Made by a program: the position numbers and the translations under genes
Notes under the pieces: model-generated
The model's input: only the letters and a program-made list of their open reading frames with translations
Database searches by the model: none
What the model was told of the DNA's origin: nothing
Source: Chromobacterium vaccinii
Lineage (GTDB): Bacteria; Pseudomonadota; Gammaproteobacteria; Burkholderiales; Chromobacteriaceae
NCBI RefSeq assembly: GCF_000971335.1
Contig: NZ_JZJL01000002.1
Coordinates: 62,001-126,000 of the forward strand
Direction of reading: 5' to 3'
Length of the DNA stretch: 64,000 nt
Shown here: positions 54,355 through 62,630 of the stretch, piece by piece
How positions within the stretch are numbered: the first letter of the stretch is position 1
How the letters are laid out: each line of letters begins with the position of its first letter

Positions 54355-55764
54355 TCAGCCCAACGTCTTCTCGATCAGCGCCTTCACCTGGCCGGCGTCC
54401 GCCGGCAGCGTCACCACCCGCTGCGGCAGCGATTCCAGCGCCTCGAACCCGGCCGGACGCGGCGGATCGCGGTCCAGCGCCTCGCGTATGGTCTCGGCGA
54501 ACTTGGCTGGCAGCGCGGTTTCCAGGCACACCACGTTCTCGCCGCCGCGGCGCAGTTCGCGCGCCACCTTGATGCCGTCGGCGGTATGGGTGTCCACCAC
54601 CACGCCGTCCTCGGCATCCACCTGGCGGATGGTCGCGATGCGGTCGGCGTGCGCGCTCTTGCCGGAGACGAAGCCGAACACGTCGCGCACGCGCCCCATC
54701 GCTTCCGCATCCAGCTGAAAGCCGCCGCCGGCGTCCACTTCTACCCACAATTGCTTCACTTTCGCCCCGTCGCGGCCGACCAGATCGAACACGAAGCGCT
54801 CGAAGTTGGACGCCTTGGAGATGTCCATCGACGGGCTGGAGGTGACGTAGGTGCGCTCGCTGCCGCGCGGCGCGTAGCGGCCGCTCTTGAAGAATTCGTC
54901 CAACACGTCGTTCTCGTTGGTGGCGACGATCAGGCGCTCCACCGGCAGGCCCATGCTGCGCGCCACGTGGCCGGCGCAGACGTTGCCGAAGTTGCCGGAC
55001 GGCACGCAGAAGCTGACTTTCTCGTCGTTGCCGGCGGTCGCGCGGAAATAGCCGTTGAAGTAATACACCACCTGGGCGACGACCCGGGCCCAGTTGATCG
55101 AGTTGACGGTGCCTATCTTATGGCGCGCCTTGAAGGCGTGGTCGTTCTGCACCGCCTTCACGATGTCCTGGCAGTCGTCGAACATGCCCTGGATGGCGAT
55201 GTTGTGGATGTTCTCATCCTGCAGGCTGTACATCTGCGCGCGCTGGAAGGCGCTCATCTTGCCGTCCGGGCTCAGCATGAACACATTGATGCCGCGCTTG
55301 CCGCGCATCGCGTATTCGGCGGCGGAGCCGGTGTCGCCGGAGGTGGCGCCCAGAATGTTCAGCGTCTCGCCGCGCTGGTCCAGCACATACTCGAACAACT
55401 GGCCGAGGAACTGCATCGCCATGTCCTTGAACGCCAGCGTCGGGCCATTGGACAGCTCCAGGATCGCCAGGCCGTCATGCAGGCGCTTGATCGGCGTGAT
55501 GGCCTCGCTGCCGAACGTTTCCGCGCGATAGGCGCGCGAGACGATGCCTTTCAGGTCGTCCGCCGCGATGTCGTCGGCGAACAGGCGGATGATCTCGAAC
55601 GCCAGCTCGGCGTAGCCCAGGCCGCGCCAGGCGTCCAGCGTGGCGCGGTCGATCCGGGGATAGCGCTCCGGCAGCAGCAGGCCGCCGTCCGGCGCCAGGC
55701 CCATCAGCACGGTTTCGCAGAACGGCAGCGGCGCCATGCCGCCGCGGGTACTGATATATCGCAT
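54355..55764 (-). CDS. thrC: Threonine synthase
   Basis: 469 aa from ATG 55764. MRYISTRGG and APLPF at the start, PLP lysine in SNGPTLAFKDMAMQFLGQ, phosphate-binding ATSGDTGSAAEYAMRGK and NSINWARVVAQVVYYF identify the longer proteobacterial threonine synthase. It converts O-phosphohomoserine to threonine. Its start codon shares one base (TGATG) with the stop of the small exported gene upstream, coupling thrC to hom via that gene. Confidence 0.96.
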   Translation of the reverse strand: MRYISTRGGMAPLPFCETVLMGLAPDGGLLLPERYPRIDRATLDAWRGLGYAELAFEIIRLFADDIAADDLKGIVSRAYRAETFGSEAITPIKRLHDGLAILELSNGPTLAFKDMAMQFLGQLFEYVLDQRGETLNILGATSGDTGSAAEYAMRGKRGINVFMLSPDGKMSAFQRAQMYSLQDENIHNIAIQGMFDDCQDIVKAVQNDHAFKARHKIGTVNSINWARVVAQVVYYFNGYFRATAGNDEKVSFCVPSGNFGNVCAGHVARSMGLPVERLIVATNENDVLDEFFKSGRYAPRGSERTYVTSSPSMDISKASNFERFVFDLVGRDGAKVKQLWVEVDAGGGFQLDAEAMGRVRDVFGFVSGKSAHADRIATIRQVDAEDGVVVDTHTADGIKVARELRRGGENVVCLETALPAKFAETIREALDRDPPRPAGFEALESLPQRVVTLPADAGQVKALIEKTLG

Positions 55765-56096
55765 CAACGTTGTTCCAGGTATTGGCCGCAGGCGGCGGAG
55801 GCTTCCTTCAGCCTCTGCTTGCCGCGCGGATCGTCCTTTTTGATCTGGCCGGTGACCACCCCCATCACGTCTTCCTCGGAGAAGGTGCCGGCCAGCTTCT
55901 CGCTCGCGCACTGGCAGTAGCGCTGCACCTGCTCGTTGCCGGGCTGGCCGACGCCGTCGGACGCCGGCGTGCGCTTCAGGCAGCTTCGCATCAGGAAGCC
56001 CTGCAGCAACTGATGCTGGCCGGAACTGAGCGGCGTCGCGGCGGCCATGCCGGAAAGCAGCGCGGCGCACAGGCCGGCTTGCAAGAACTTAGTCAT
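55764..56096 (-). CDS. Small exported protein embedded between hom and thrC
   Basis: 110 aa. Signal peptide MTKFLQAGLCAALLSGMAAA; mature domain has four cysteines (SCLKRT, RYCQCASEK, ACGQYL), suggesting two disulfides in the periplasm. It overlaps the hom stop by 8 bases and its stop overlaps the thrC start, so all three are translationally coupled. No family recognised and no link to threonine synthesis is evident. Confidence 0.75.
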   Translation of the reverse strand: MTKFLQAGLCAALLSGMAAATPLSSGQHQLLQGFLMRSCLKRTPASDGVGQPGNEQVQRYCQCASEKLAGTFSEEDVMGVVTGQIKKDDPRGKQRLKEASAACGQYLEQR

Positions 56097-57399
56097 TCAA
56101 CTCTTCCATTCGCAAACGCACCACTTTGCCGTCGACGCTGTCCAGCGCCTCGATGCCGGCGATGGCGCGGTTGATCGCCTTCTCCAGCACCCGGTGGGTC
56201 AGGATCACCACTTCGGCCGTGCCGGCGCTGATCGAGCCCTTCTGGATCAGCGCCTCGATCGAGATGCCGTTCTCCGCCAACAGGCGGGTGATATTGGCCA
56301 GCACGCCGGCGCGATCGATCGCCCCGATCCGCAAGTAGTAGGAGCTGGTCACCTCAGCGATCGGCAGGATGGGCAGATCCTGCAACTGGTCCGGCTGGAA
56401 GGCCAGATGCGGCACGCGGTGTTCCGGGTCCGAGGTCAACAGGCGGGTGACGTCGACGATGTCGGCCACCACCGCGGACGCGGTCGGCAGCGCGCCGGCG
56501 CCGGCGCCGTAGTACAGCGTCGGGCCCACCGCATCGCCCTTGACCAGCACCGCGTTCATCACGCCGTTGACGTTGGCGATCAGCCGGCCTTCCGGGATCA
56601 GCGTCGGATGCACGCGCAGCTCCACCCCCTTGTCGGTGCGGCGGGTCAGGCCCAGTAGCTTGACGCGGTAGCCCAGCTCCTCGGCGTAGCGGATGTCGCG
56701 GCCGTCCAGCTTGCTGATGCCTTCCAGATAGCACTGGTCGAACTGCATCGGGATGCCGAAGGCCAGCGCCGCCATGATGGTCAGCTTGTGGCCGGCATCG
56801 TGGCCTTCGATGTCGAATGTGGGGTCCGCCTCGGCGTAGCCCAGCTTCTGCGCCTCGGCCAGCACGTCGGCGAAGCTCGCGCCTTTGTCGCGCATCTCGG
56901 TCAGGATGAAGTTGGAGGTGCCGTTGATGATGCCGGCGATCCATTCGATGCGGTTGGCCGCCAGGCCTTCGCGCAGGGTCTTGATGATGGGGATGCCGCC
57001 CGCTACCGCCGCTTCGAACGCCACCATCACGCCTTTTTCCTGCGCGCGGGCGAAGATCTCGGTGCCGTGCAGCGCCAGCAGCTTCTTGTTGGCGGTGACC
57101 ACATGCTTGCCGTTTGCGATGGCCTTCAGCACCAGTTCCTTGGCGATGGCGTCGCCGCCGATCAGCTCGACCACGATGTCCACTTCGGGGTTGTCGACGA
57201 CCTGATGCGCGTCGTCCACCACAGACACCTCCGGCCCCAGCGCGGCGCGCGCCTTGGCCGCGTCGCGGCTGGCGGCCACCAACAGGCGGATCTCGCGGCC
57301 GGCGCGGCGGCTGATTTCGCCGGCGTTCCGTTTCAGCACGGTGGCGGTGCCGCCGCCTACGGTGCCCACGCCCAGCAGGCCGATATTGATCGGTTTCAT
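56089..57399 (-). CDS. hom: Homoserine dehydrogenase
   Basis: 436 aa from ATG 57399 (GGAG 6 bases upstream; an in-frame ATG 57411 precedes the ribosome site). NAD(P)-binding IGLLGVGTVGGGT, VVELIGG, VVTANKKLLALHG, catalytic domain with AGIINGTSNFILTEM and EADPTFDIEGHDAGHKL, and a C-terminal ACT domain (about 350-420) for feedback inhibition by threonine. It makes homoserine for ThrC, with aspartate kinase encoded at 32.5 kb. A long structured leader precedes it. Confidence 0.96.
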   Translation of the reverse strand: MKPINIGLLGVGTVGGGTATVLKRNAGEISRRAGREIRLLVAASRDAAKARAALGPEVSVVDDAHQVVDNPEVDIVVELIGGDAIAKELVLKAIANGKHVVTANKKLLALHGTEIFARAQEKGVMVAFEAAVAGGIPIIKTLREGLAANRIEWIAGIINGTSNFILTEMRDKGASFADVLAEAQKLGYAEADPTFDIEGHDAGHKLTIMAALAFGIPMQFDQCYLEGISKLDGRDIRYAEELGYRVKLLGLTRRTDKGVELRVHPTLIPEGRLIANVNGVMNAVLVKGDAVGPTLYYGAGAGALPTASAVVADIVDVTRLLTSDPEHRVPHLAFQPDQLQDLPILPIAEVTSSYYLRIGAIDRAGVLANITRLLAENGISIEALIQKGSISAGTAEVVILTHRVLEKAINRAIAGIEALDSVDGKVVRLRMEELND

Positions 57400-57442
57400 G
57401 CACATCTCCATTCAGTCCCTGGTTTTATTCCGGCCGAAGGCC

Positions 57443-57501
57443 GTCTGGACAGGCCGAGCCTGTCCAGACAGTCCTCAGGCGGCGGAGGACTGTCCGCCGC
57501 C
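57443..57501 (-). promoter_or_regulatory. Structured leader with competing hairpins upstream of hom
   Basis: Between alaA and hom three stems overlap: GTCTGGACAGGC/GCCTGTCCAGAC (57443-57469, 12 bp), CAGTCCTC/GAGGACTG (57469-57492) and GGCGGCGGA/TCCGCCGCC (57478-57501). The last two share bases and cannot form together, as in attenuators, but no T-tract terminator or leader peptide was found. Confidence 0.45.
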
Positions 57502-57514
57502 CTAGGTCAAACGC

Positions 57515-58747
57515 TTACTCGGCGGCGCCGTGACGCTTGCGGTAGCTTTCCAGGAAGCGCGCGACGCGGCCGATGGCCTCGATCAGATCGTCCGAGTTGG
57601 GAAGGAATACCACGCGGAAGTGATCGGGCGCAATCCAGTTGAAGCCGCTGCCCTGCACCAGCAGCACCTTCTCCTGCTGCAGCAGTTCCAGGATGAACTG
57701 CTGGTCGTCGGCGATCGGATACACCTTGGGATCGAGCTTGGGGAACAGGTACAGCGCGCCCTGCGGCTTGGTGCAGGACACGCCCGGAATCTCGGTCAGC
57801 AACTTGTGCGCCAGATCGCGCTGGCGCGCCAGGCGTCCGCCAGGCGCCACCAGATCGTCTATGCTCTGGTAGCCGCCCAGCGCGGTCTGGATCGCGTGCT
57901 GCGACGGCACGTTGGCGCACAGCCGCATCGAGGCCAGCATGTTCAGGCCCTCGATGTAGTCCTTGGCGTGCTTCTTCTCGCCGGACAGGATCATCCAGCC
58001 TGCGCGGTAGCCGCAGGCGCGGTAGTTCTTCGACAGGCCGTTGAAGGTCACCACGAACAGATCCGGCGCCAGGGACGCGATCGAGGTGTGCTTGACCTCG
58101 TCGTACAGCACCTTGTCGTAGATCTCGTCGGCGTAGATGATCAGCTGATGCTGGCGCGCCACTTCGACGATCTGCTGCAGCAGCTCGGGCGGATACACCG
58201 CGCCGGTCGGATTGTTGGGGTTGATGATGACGATGGCGCGGGTGGACGGCGTGATCTTGGCGCGGATGTCGTCGATGCTGGGGAACCAGCCCTGCTCCTC
58301 GTCGCAGACATAGTGCACCGCGCGGCCGCCTGCCAGGCTCACCGCGGCGGTCCACAGCGGATAGTCCGGCGCCGGCACCAGCACTTCGTCGCCGTTGTCC
58401 AGCAATGCCTGCATCGCCATCACGATCAGCTCGGACACGCCGTTGCCGACGATGATGTCGTCCATCGCCACATTCGGCAGATGCTTCTGCTGCGCGTAGT
58501 GCATGATGGCCTTGCGCGCGGCGAACAATCCCTTGGAATCGGAATAGCCGGACGCCGCCGGCAGATTGGCGATCACATCCTCGATCAACTCGTCAGGCGC
58601 GAAGAAGCCGAACGGCGCCGGGTTGCCGATGTTCAGCTTGATGATGCGATGGCCCTCGTCCTCCATCTTCTTCGCGTGTTCGAGCACCGGACCGCGGATG
58701 TCGTAACAGACGTTGGCGAGTTTCTGCGATTTGTGTACTGGCTGCAT
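57515..58747 (-). CDS. alaA: Alanine aminotransferase (glutamate-pyruvate) AlaA
   Basis: 410 aa from ATG 58747, where the sequence MQPVHKSQKLANVCYDIRGPVL aligns with the start of E. coli AlaA; an upstream in-frame ATG (58819) has a better AAGAGA ribosome site and would add 24 residues. Fold-type I features: NIGNPAPFGFFAPDE, SKGLFAARKAIMHYA, NPNNPTGAVYP, PLP lysine in FNGLSKNYRACGYRAGW. It transfers amino groups between glutamate and pyruvate. The 115-base gap to hom contains hairpins. Confidence 0.93.
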   Translation of the reverse strand: MQPVHKSQKLANVCYDIRGPVLEHAKKMEDEGHRIIKLNIGNPAPFGFFAPDELIEDVIANLPAASGYSDSKGLFAARKAIMHYAQQKHLPNVAMDDIIVGNGVSELIVMAMQALLDNGDEVLVPAPDYPLWTAAVSLAGGRAVHYVCDEEQGWFPSIDDIRAKITPSTRAIVIINPNNPTGAVYPPELLQQIVEVARQHQLIIYADEIYDKVLYDEVKHTSIASLAPDLFVVTFNGLSKNYRACGYRAGWMILSGEKKHAKDYIEGLNMLASMRLCANVPSQHAIQTALGGYQSIDDLVAPGGRLARQRDLAHKLLTEIPGVSCTKPQGALYLFPKLDPKVYPIADDQQFILELLQQEKVLLVQGSGFNWIAPDHFRVVFLPNSDDLIEAIGRVARFLESYRKRHGAAE

Positions 58748-58982
58748 GGCGGCGGCGGTTTCCGTTTCGGGCCGCCCGCCGGACGGAACGGTCTTGCGCT
58801 GGCGGTGTGGTTGTTTCATGGGATCTCTTGTCATTGTCCGGCCGACTGGAAACCACGCTTCGCGCGTGGTCGCGCCGGCCCCGGGTCTGGGTATAATCCT
58901 ATCCCAATCTTTGGTGCGCTGCACAGCGCCGCCGCGCGGCCCGCCCGCCGCGCCACCAACACACGCCCATGGAGCCATTCCG

Positions 58983-59351
58983 ATGAAAATGCATCAGTCG
59001 CTGGGACAAGGCAAAAACCTGTTCACCGGCTACGGCGAAGGCCACGTGCTGATCAACGCCGAGCGCCGCGACGGCAACCTGATCGTCAGCGCCGACGAGG
59101 TGGCGGCCTGGTCCGCGCCGGATTTCGCCAGCCTCGCCGCCGAACACTTCGAGGCACTGCTGGCCTACCGGCCCGAAGTGGTGCTGTTCGGCTCCGGCGC
59201 CGCCCAGCGCTTCGTCCATCCCCGGCTGTACGCGGCGTTGACCCAGGCCCGCATCGGCGTGGAATGCATGGACACCCAGGCCGTCTGCCGCACCTTCAAC
59301 ATCCTGCTGGCCGAAGACCGCCGCGTGGTCGCCGCGCTGCTGGCGATTTAA
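58983..59351 (+). CDS. Mth938-like (DUF498) domain protein
   Basis: 122 aa. The small alpha/beta domain with FTGYGEGHVLIN, VVLFGSGAAQRFVHP and GIGVECMDTQAVCRTFNILLAEDRRVVAAL corresponds to Mth938-domain proteins found near respiratory complex I assembly factors in other organisms (NDUFAF3-like). The bacterial function is not established. It starts ATG after a GGAGCCATTCCG ribosome site and its TAA overlaps the convergent MFS stop (TTAA). Confidence 0.88.
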   Translation: MKMHQSLGQGKNLFTGYGEGHVLINAERRDGNLIVSADEVAAWSAPDFASLAAEHFEALLAYRPEVVLFGSGAAQRFVHPRLYAALTQARIGVECMDTQAVCRTFNILLAEDRRVVAALLAI

Positions 59352-60661
59352 AGCGCCGCGCGCTTTCGCGGCCCGCCGCCGTCCCGGTGGTAGGCCCACA
59401 CCACCGCGGCCGAAGCCAGCGACACCAGCGCCAGCAAGGCGAACAGCGCCGCCTGGCTCCAGGCCAGGCCGATCAGCACGCCGCCCAGCCACGGCCCCAA
59501 CACCGAGCCGACGCGGCCGATGCCCAGGCTCCAGCCGACGCCGGTGGCTCTCAGTCCGGTGGGATAGGCGCTGGCCGCCAGCGCGTTGACCGCCGGCTGG
59601 CCGCCGATGATGAAGAAGCCGACGCAGAACAACAGCGCATACAGCCACAAGGCCTGCCCCTCCACCTGCCCCAGCAGCCACAGGCCGAGCGCGGCCAACA
59701 GAAAGCAAGGCGGCAACGCGCGTTGGAACCCGCCGCGGTCTATCCACCACCCCAACAGCAGCGTGCCGGCCACGCCGCCCAACTGCAGCATGCTGCCGGC
59801 CAGCAGCGCGTCGCGCATCTCCAAACCCTGCGCCCGCAGCAGCGACGGCATCCAGTTGGACAGGAAATACAGCACGATCAGGTTGAGGAAACTCAGCAGC
59901 CACAGCAGCAGCGTTCGCCGGGCCAAGCCGCCGCCAAACAGCGCGGCCACCGAGTTCCCGGCCAACGGCGTCTCCGCCAGCCACGGCCGGCAATCCGCCG
60001 GCAGGCCCGGCTCCATCCGCCGCAGCCAGAACAGGGCCTGGGGCGCGCGGCCGCGCAGCAGCAGAAAGCGCGCCGATTCCGGCAGTCCGCGCAGCATCGG
60101 CAGCCACAGCAGCAGCGGCGCGACGCCGCCGAACACGAACACCGCCCGCCAGCCGTGCGCCGGAATCAGCCACGCCGCCAGCAAGCCGCCCAGCAGCGCG
60201 CCGGCGGTGAAGCCGCAGGAAATGATCATCATCAGGCTGGCGCGCCGCCGCGCCGGACTATACTCGCCGGCCAGCGCCATCGCGTTGGGCATGATGCCGC
60301 CCAAGCCCAGGCCGGTGAGAAAGCGCAGAACGATCAGCTGCGGCAAGGTCTGCGCCGCAGCCGTCGCCAGCATGCCCGAGGCGAACATCAGCGTGCAGGT
60401 CAGCAAGACCGGCCGGCGGCCGACCAGATCGGACAAGGCGCCGAACAACAGCGCGCCCAGCAGCAGCCCGAACAGCCCGGCGGCGAACACCGGCCCCAGC
60501 GCCGATTTGGCGATGCCCCAATCCTCCAGCAGGGCCGGCGCGACATAACCCATCGCCTGCACGTCGAAGCCGTCCAGAATCATGCAAAGCCCGCCCAAGA
60601 CCAACAGCCGGTGCTGAAATCCGCCCAACGGCCGCTCATCCAGCCACTTGCCCAACTCCAT
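59348..60661 (-). CDS. MFS transporter, aromatic acid:H+ symporter (AAHS)-like
   Basis: 437 aa from ATG 60661 (AAGGGG 5 bases upstream; a GTG two codons further upstream overlaps the ribosome site). Twelve hydrophobic helices. MILDGFDVQAMGYVAPAL in helix 1 is the D-G-F-D signature of AAHS (PcaK/BenK-type) carriers, and GALSDLVGRRPVLL the MFS loop 2-3 motif. Substrate is not known; no aromatic catabolism genes adjoin it. Confidence 0.88.
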   Translation of the reverse strand: MELGKWLDERPLGGFQHRLLVLGGLCMILDGFDVQAMGYVAPALLEDWGIAKSALGPVFAAGLFGLLLGALLFGALSDLVGRRPVLLTCTLMFASGMLATAAAQTLPQLIVLRFLTGLGLGGIMPNAMALAGEYSPARRRASLMMIISCGFTAGALLGGLLAAWLIPAHGWRAVFVFGGVAPLLLWLPMLRGLPESARFLLLRGRAPQALFWLRRMEPGLPADCRPWLAETPLAGNSVAALFGGGLARRTLLLWLLSFLNLIVLYFLSNWMPSLLRAQGLEMRDALLAGSMLQLGGVAGTLLLGWWIDRGGFQRALPPCFLLAALGLWLLGQVEGQALWLYALLFCVGFFIIGGQPAVNALAASAYPTGLRATGVGWSLGIGRVGSVLGPWLGGVLIGLAWSQAALFALLALVSLASAAVVWAYHRDGGGPRKRAAL

Positions 60662-60852
60662 GCCCACCCCTTCGATATGCGAATGTCAAAACAGCATCGA
60701 AGAAAGGCGGCAATGGGTCAAGTTGCGGCGCAGCACACATTCAAGCGGATGCTATTTTTTGCCGGCGCGTGCCGAAGGGGGTATGGTCGCCCATCAGCCA
60801 TCTACACGAACGCCAAAACCGGCAAACGTCCACTGCTTTGTCGCCAAAGAAA

Positions 60853-60881
60853 ATGCCGCTCGCCAAATAGGCGAACGGCAT
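60853..60881 (-). terminator. Terminator of ndh
   Basis: 12-bp stem ATGCCGCTCGCC/GGCGAACGGCAT (one G-T pair), with TTTCTTT on the reverse strand, 40 bases beyond the ndh stop. Confidence 0.75.
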
Positions 60882-60899
60882 CGATGCAGACGGGCTCCG

Positions 60900-60911
60900 C
60901 CCCCCCCCCCC
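60900..60911. repeat. Homopolymeric C12 tract just downstream of ndh
   Basis: Twelve consecutive C on the plus strand between the ndh stop (60921) and its terminator. Such tracts are slippage-prone; it is noncoding. Confidence 0.8.
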
Positions 60912-60920
60912 AGATCAGCC

Positions 60921-62237
60921 TCAGTGCAGCTTCAACGCCGGCCGCGCCGCGCGGCGCAGCTTGTCGCCAATGAACAGCAGAATCGCCAGCGCCCAGCCAT
61001 GCACGGCCGCCTGGTGCATCCGGTACAGCGACGCGTAGATCAGCTTCGCGCCGCGGCCTTCCACGTGGTAGTCGCGCTTCGGGCCCACCACCGCCGCCAG
61101 GCTGCCCACCGCGGTGTGCTTGCCCAGCGACACCATCATGCCCTGCGGCTTGAAGGCGAACGGCCGCGCCGGCTTGTCTTCCAGCCTGCGCGCCAGCTCG
61201 TCGGCCAGATAGCGCGCCTGCTGGTGAGCCACCTGGGCGGTGGCGGCCAGCATGCGGCCGCTGTCGCCGTCCGGCGCGGCCGCGCAGTCGCCCATCGCGT
61301 AGACGCAGTCGCCGCCGGCGCAATGCAGCCGGGTATCCACCACCAGCTGGTTGACGCGGTTGGTTTCCAGTCCGTCCAGGCCGGCCAGCCAGCTCGGCGC
61401 CTTGACGCCCGCCGCCCACACCGTGATGTCGGCCTCCACCTTGCGGCCATCGGCCAAGGCGACGCCGTCCGCCTCCACCGCCGCCACCCGGCTGCCGGTC
61501 AGCACCTGAATGTGCTTGCCGGCGAGCTGCTCCTCGGCATAGGCCGACAAGGACGGCGGCGCGGCGGCCAGGATGCGGTCCGCGCCTTCGATCACGCTGA
61601 TTCTCACCCGTTCCGGCTGCAAGCGCGCGCCGTAGTGGTGCAGCTCGCACATGGTGTGGTTGAGCTCCGCCGCCAGCTCCACGCCGGTGGCGCCGCCGCC
61701 GACGATGGCGATGGACAGCGCGCGCGCCGGGGCTTCGCCGCTGCTGGCGCGGAAAGCCTGCTCCAGCACGCGGTGGCGCAGCTTCTCGGCGTCGTTTGGG
61801 GTATTCAGGAACATCGCGTGCTCGGCAACGCCCGGCGTGCCGAAATCGTTGGCCTCGGCGCCGACGGCGATCACCAGCCAGTCGTAGCCGATCTCACGCT
61901 CGGGGCTCAGCAGCTGGCCGTCGCTGCCGGGTATCGCCGACAGGCGGATGGTGCGGCGCTTCTGGTCCAGGCCCTGCATGAAGCCGAACTCGAAATCGTA
62001 GCCGTTGCGGTAGCCATGGGCGAAGTAGTTGACCTCGTCCTCGCCGGTGTTAAGCGCGCCGGTAGCCACTTCATGCAGCAACGGTTTCCAGATATGGGTG
62101 GGCGAGCCGTCCACCAGCACGACCTGCGCGCGATGGCGCGCGCCCAGCGTGCGTCCCAGCCGGGTGGCCAGCTCCAGCCCCCCGGCTCCGCCCCCGACGA
62201 TGACGATGCGCGGCACGGCCGCGTTGCGGCTTAACAT
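60921..62237 (-). CDS. ndh: Type II NADH:quinone oxidoreductase (NDH-2)
   Basis: 438 aa from ATG 62237 with AGGAG 6 bases upstream; an earlier in-frame start lacks a ribosome site. FAD-binding IVIVGGGAGGLELATRLG, NADH-binding IAIVGGGATGVELAAEL, TVWAAGVKAP and YAMGDCAAAPDG identify NDH-2. C-terminal amphipathic region (LIYASLYRMHQAAVHGWALAILLFIGDKLRR) anchors the enzyme to the inner membrane. It passes electrons from NADH to ubiquinone without proton pumping. Confidence 0.94.
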   Translation of the reverse strand: MLSRNAAVPRIVIVGGGAGGLELATRLGRTLGARHRAQVVLVDGSPTHIWKPLLHEVATGALNTGEDEVNYFAHGYRNGYDFEFGFMQGLDQKRRTIRLSAIPGSDGQLLSPEREIGYDWLVIAVGAEANDFGTPGVAEHAMFLNTPNDAEKLRHRVLEQAFRASSGEAPARALSIAIVGGGATGVELAAELNHTMCELHHYGARLQPERVRISVIEGADRILAAAPPSLSAYAEEQLAGKHIQVLTGSRVAAVEADGVALADGRKVEADITVWAAGVKAPSWLAGLDGLETNRVNQLVVDTRLHCAGGDCVYAMGDCAAAPDGDSGRMLAATAQVAHQQARYLADELARRLEDKPARPFAFKPQGMMVSLGKHTAVGSLAAVVGPKRDYHVEGRGAKLIYASLYRMHQAAVHGWALAILLFIGDKLRRAARPALKLH

Positions 62238-62488
62238 AAGCAGCTCCTGATGAGTGGTATTTTTTGCCAAGATTACCGCATTTTTCGTCCCGCCAGCGGC
62301 GTCCGGAGAAAATTAGCACCATGCCATGGAAACTTCATGCCGATAGCCTGGCCCCGCGGTCATTTGGCGGCGGCCGACGCCAGGCCGACGCCAGAAAATA
62401 TGTCTTTGGCTCGCATCCGACGACGCTCGCAATACAACAGGCGCGGCGCGAAGGCGCAACACAGGATCAGGGCTTGGGCTCGCGTCTC

Positions 62489-62526
62489 TTATCCACAGCC
62501 ACGCGCCGAACCGCCACTTGTCCACA
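62489..62526 (+). promoter_or_regulatory. Pair of DnaA-box-like sequences
   Basis: TTATCCACA and TTGTCCACA, same strand, start-to-start 29 bases. The first fits the consensus exactly. No dnaA, gidA or parAB is nearby, so it is not the chromosome origin. Confidence 0.45.
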
Positions 62527-62546
62527 GCCTAAACGCTCCTGGCATG

Positions 62547-62581
62547 AAAAACGGGCCGCGGCCGATGGCCGTTGCCCGTTT
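62547..62581 (-). terminator. Terminator of the ubiB transcript
   Basis: Stem AAACGGGC/GCCCGTTT with an inner GCGGCC/GGCCGT-like extension; reverse strand ends TTTTTCATG, 50 bases after the ubiB stop. Confidence 0.8.
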
Positions 62582-62630
62582 GCGCCGCAATCATCCAGGG
62601 AGGCGGCATGCTCCCATCGAAGACGCCTCC

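Larger units (their letters stand above)
62238..62630. other. Intergenic region with two DnaA-box-like sites and ubiB terminator
   Basis: 393 bases between ndh and ubiB. Contains TTATCCACA (62489-62497, perfect DnaA box), TTGTCCACA (62518-62526, one mismatch) in the same orientation 29 bases apart, and a terminator-like hairpin at 62547-62581. Promoters for ndh lie at the left part. No coding evidence. Confidence 0.55.

Noticed and set aside
60900-60911. Phase-variable coding tract
   Set aside because: It lies outside the reading frames, after the ndh stop.
57530-60973. An over 1100-codon open frame antisense to alaA and the transporter, and spanning the Mth938-like gene
   Set aside because: Composition is highly repetitive (Gln/Arg/Ala), crosses several real genes on both strands, and has no recognisable domain.
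62489-62526. Origin of replication
   Set aside because: Only two DnaA boxes, no A/T-rich unwinding element and no dnaA, dnaN or gidA nearby.
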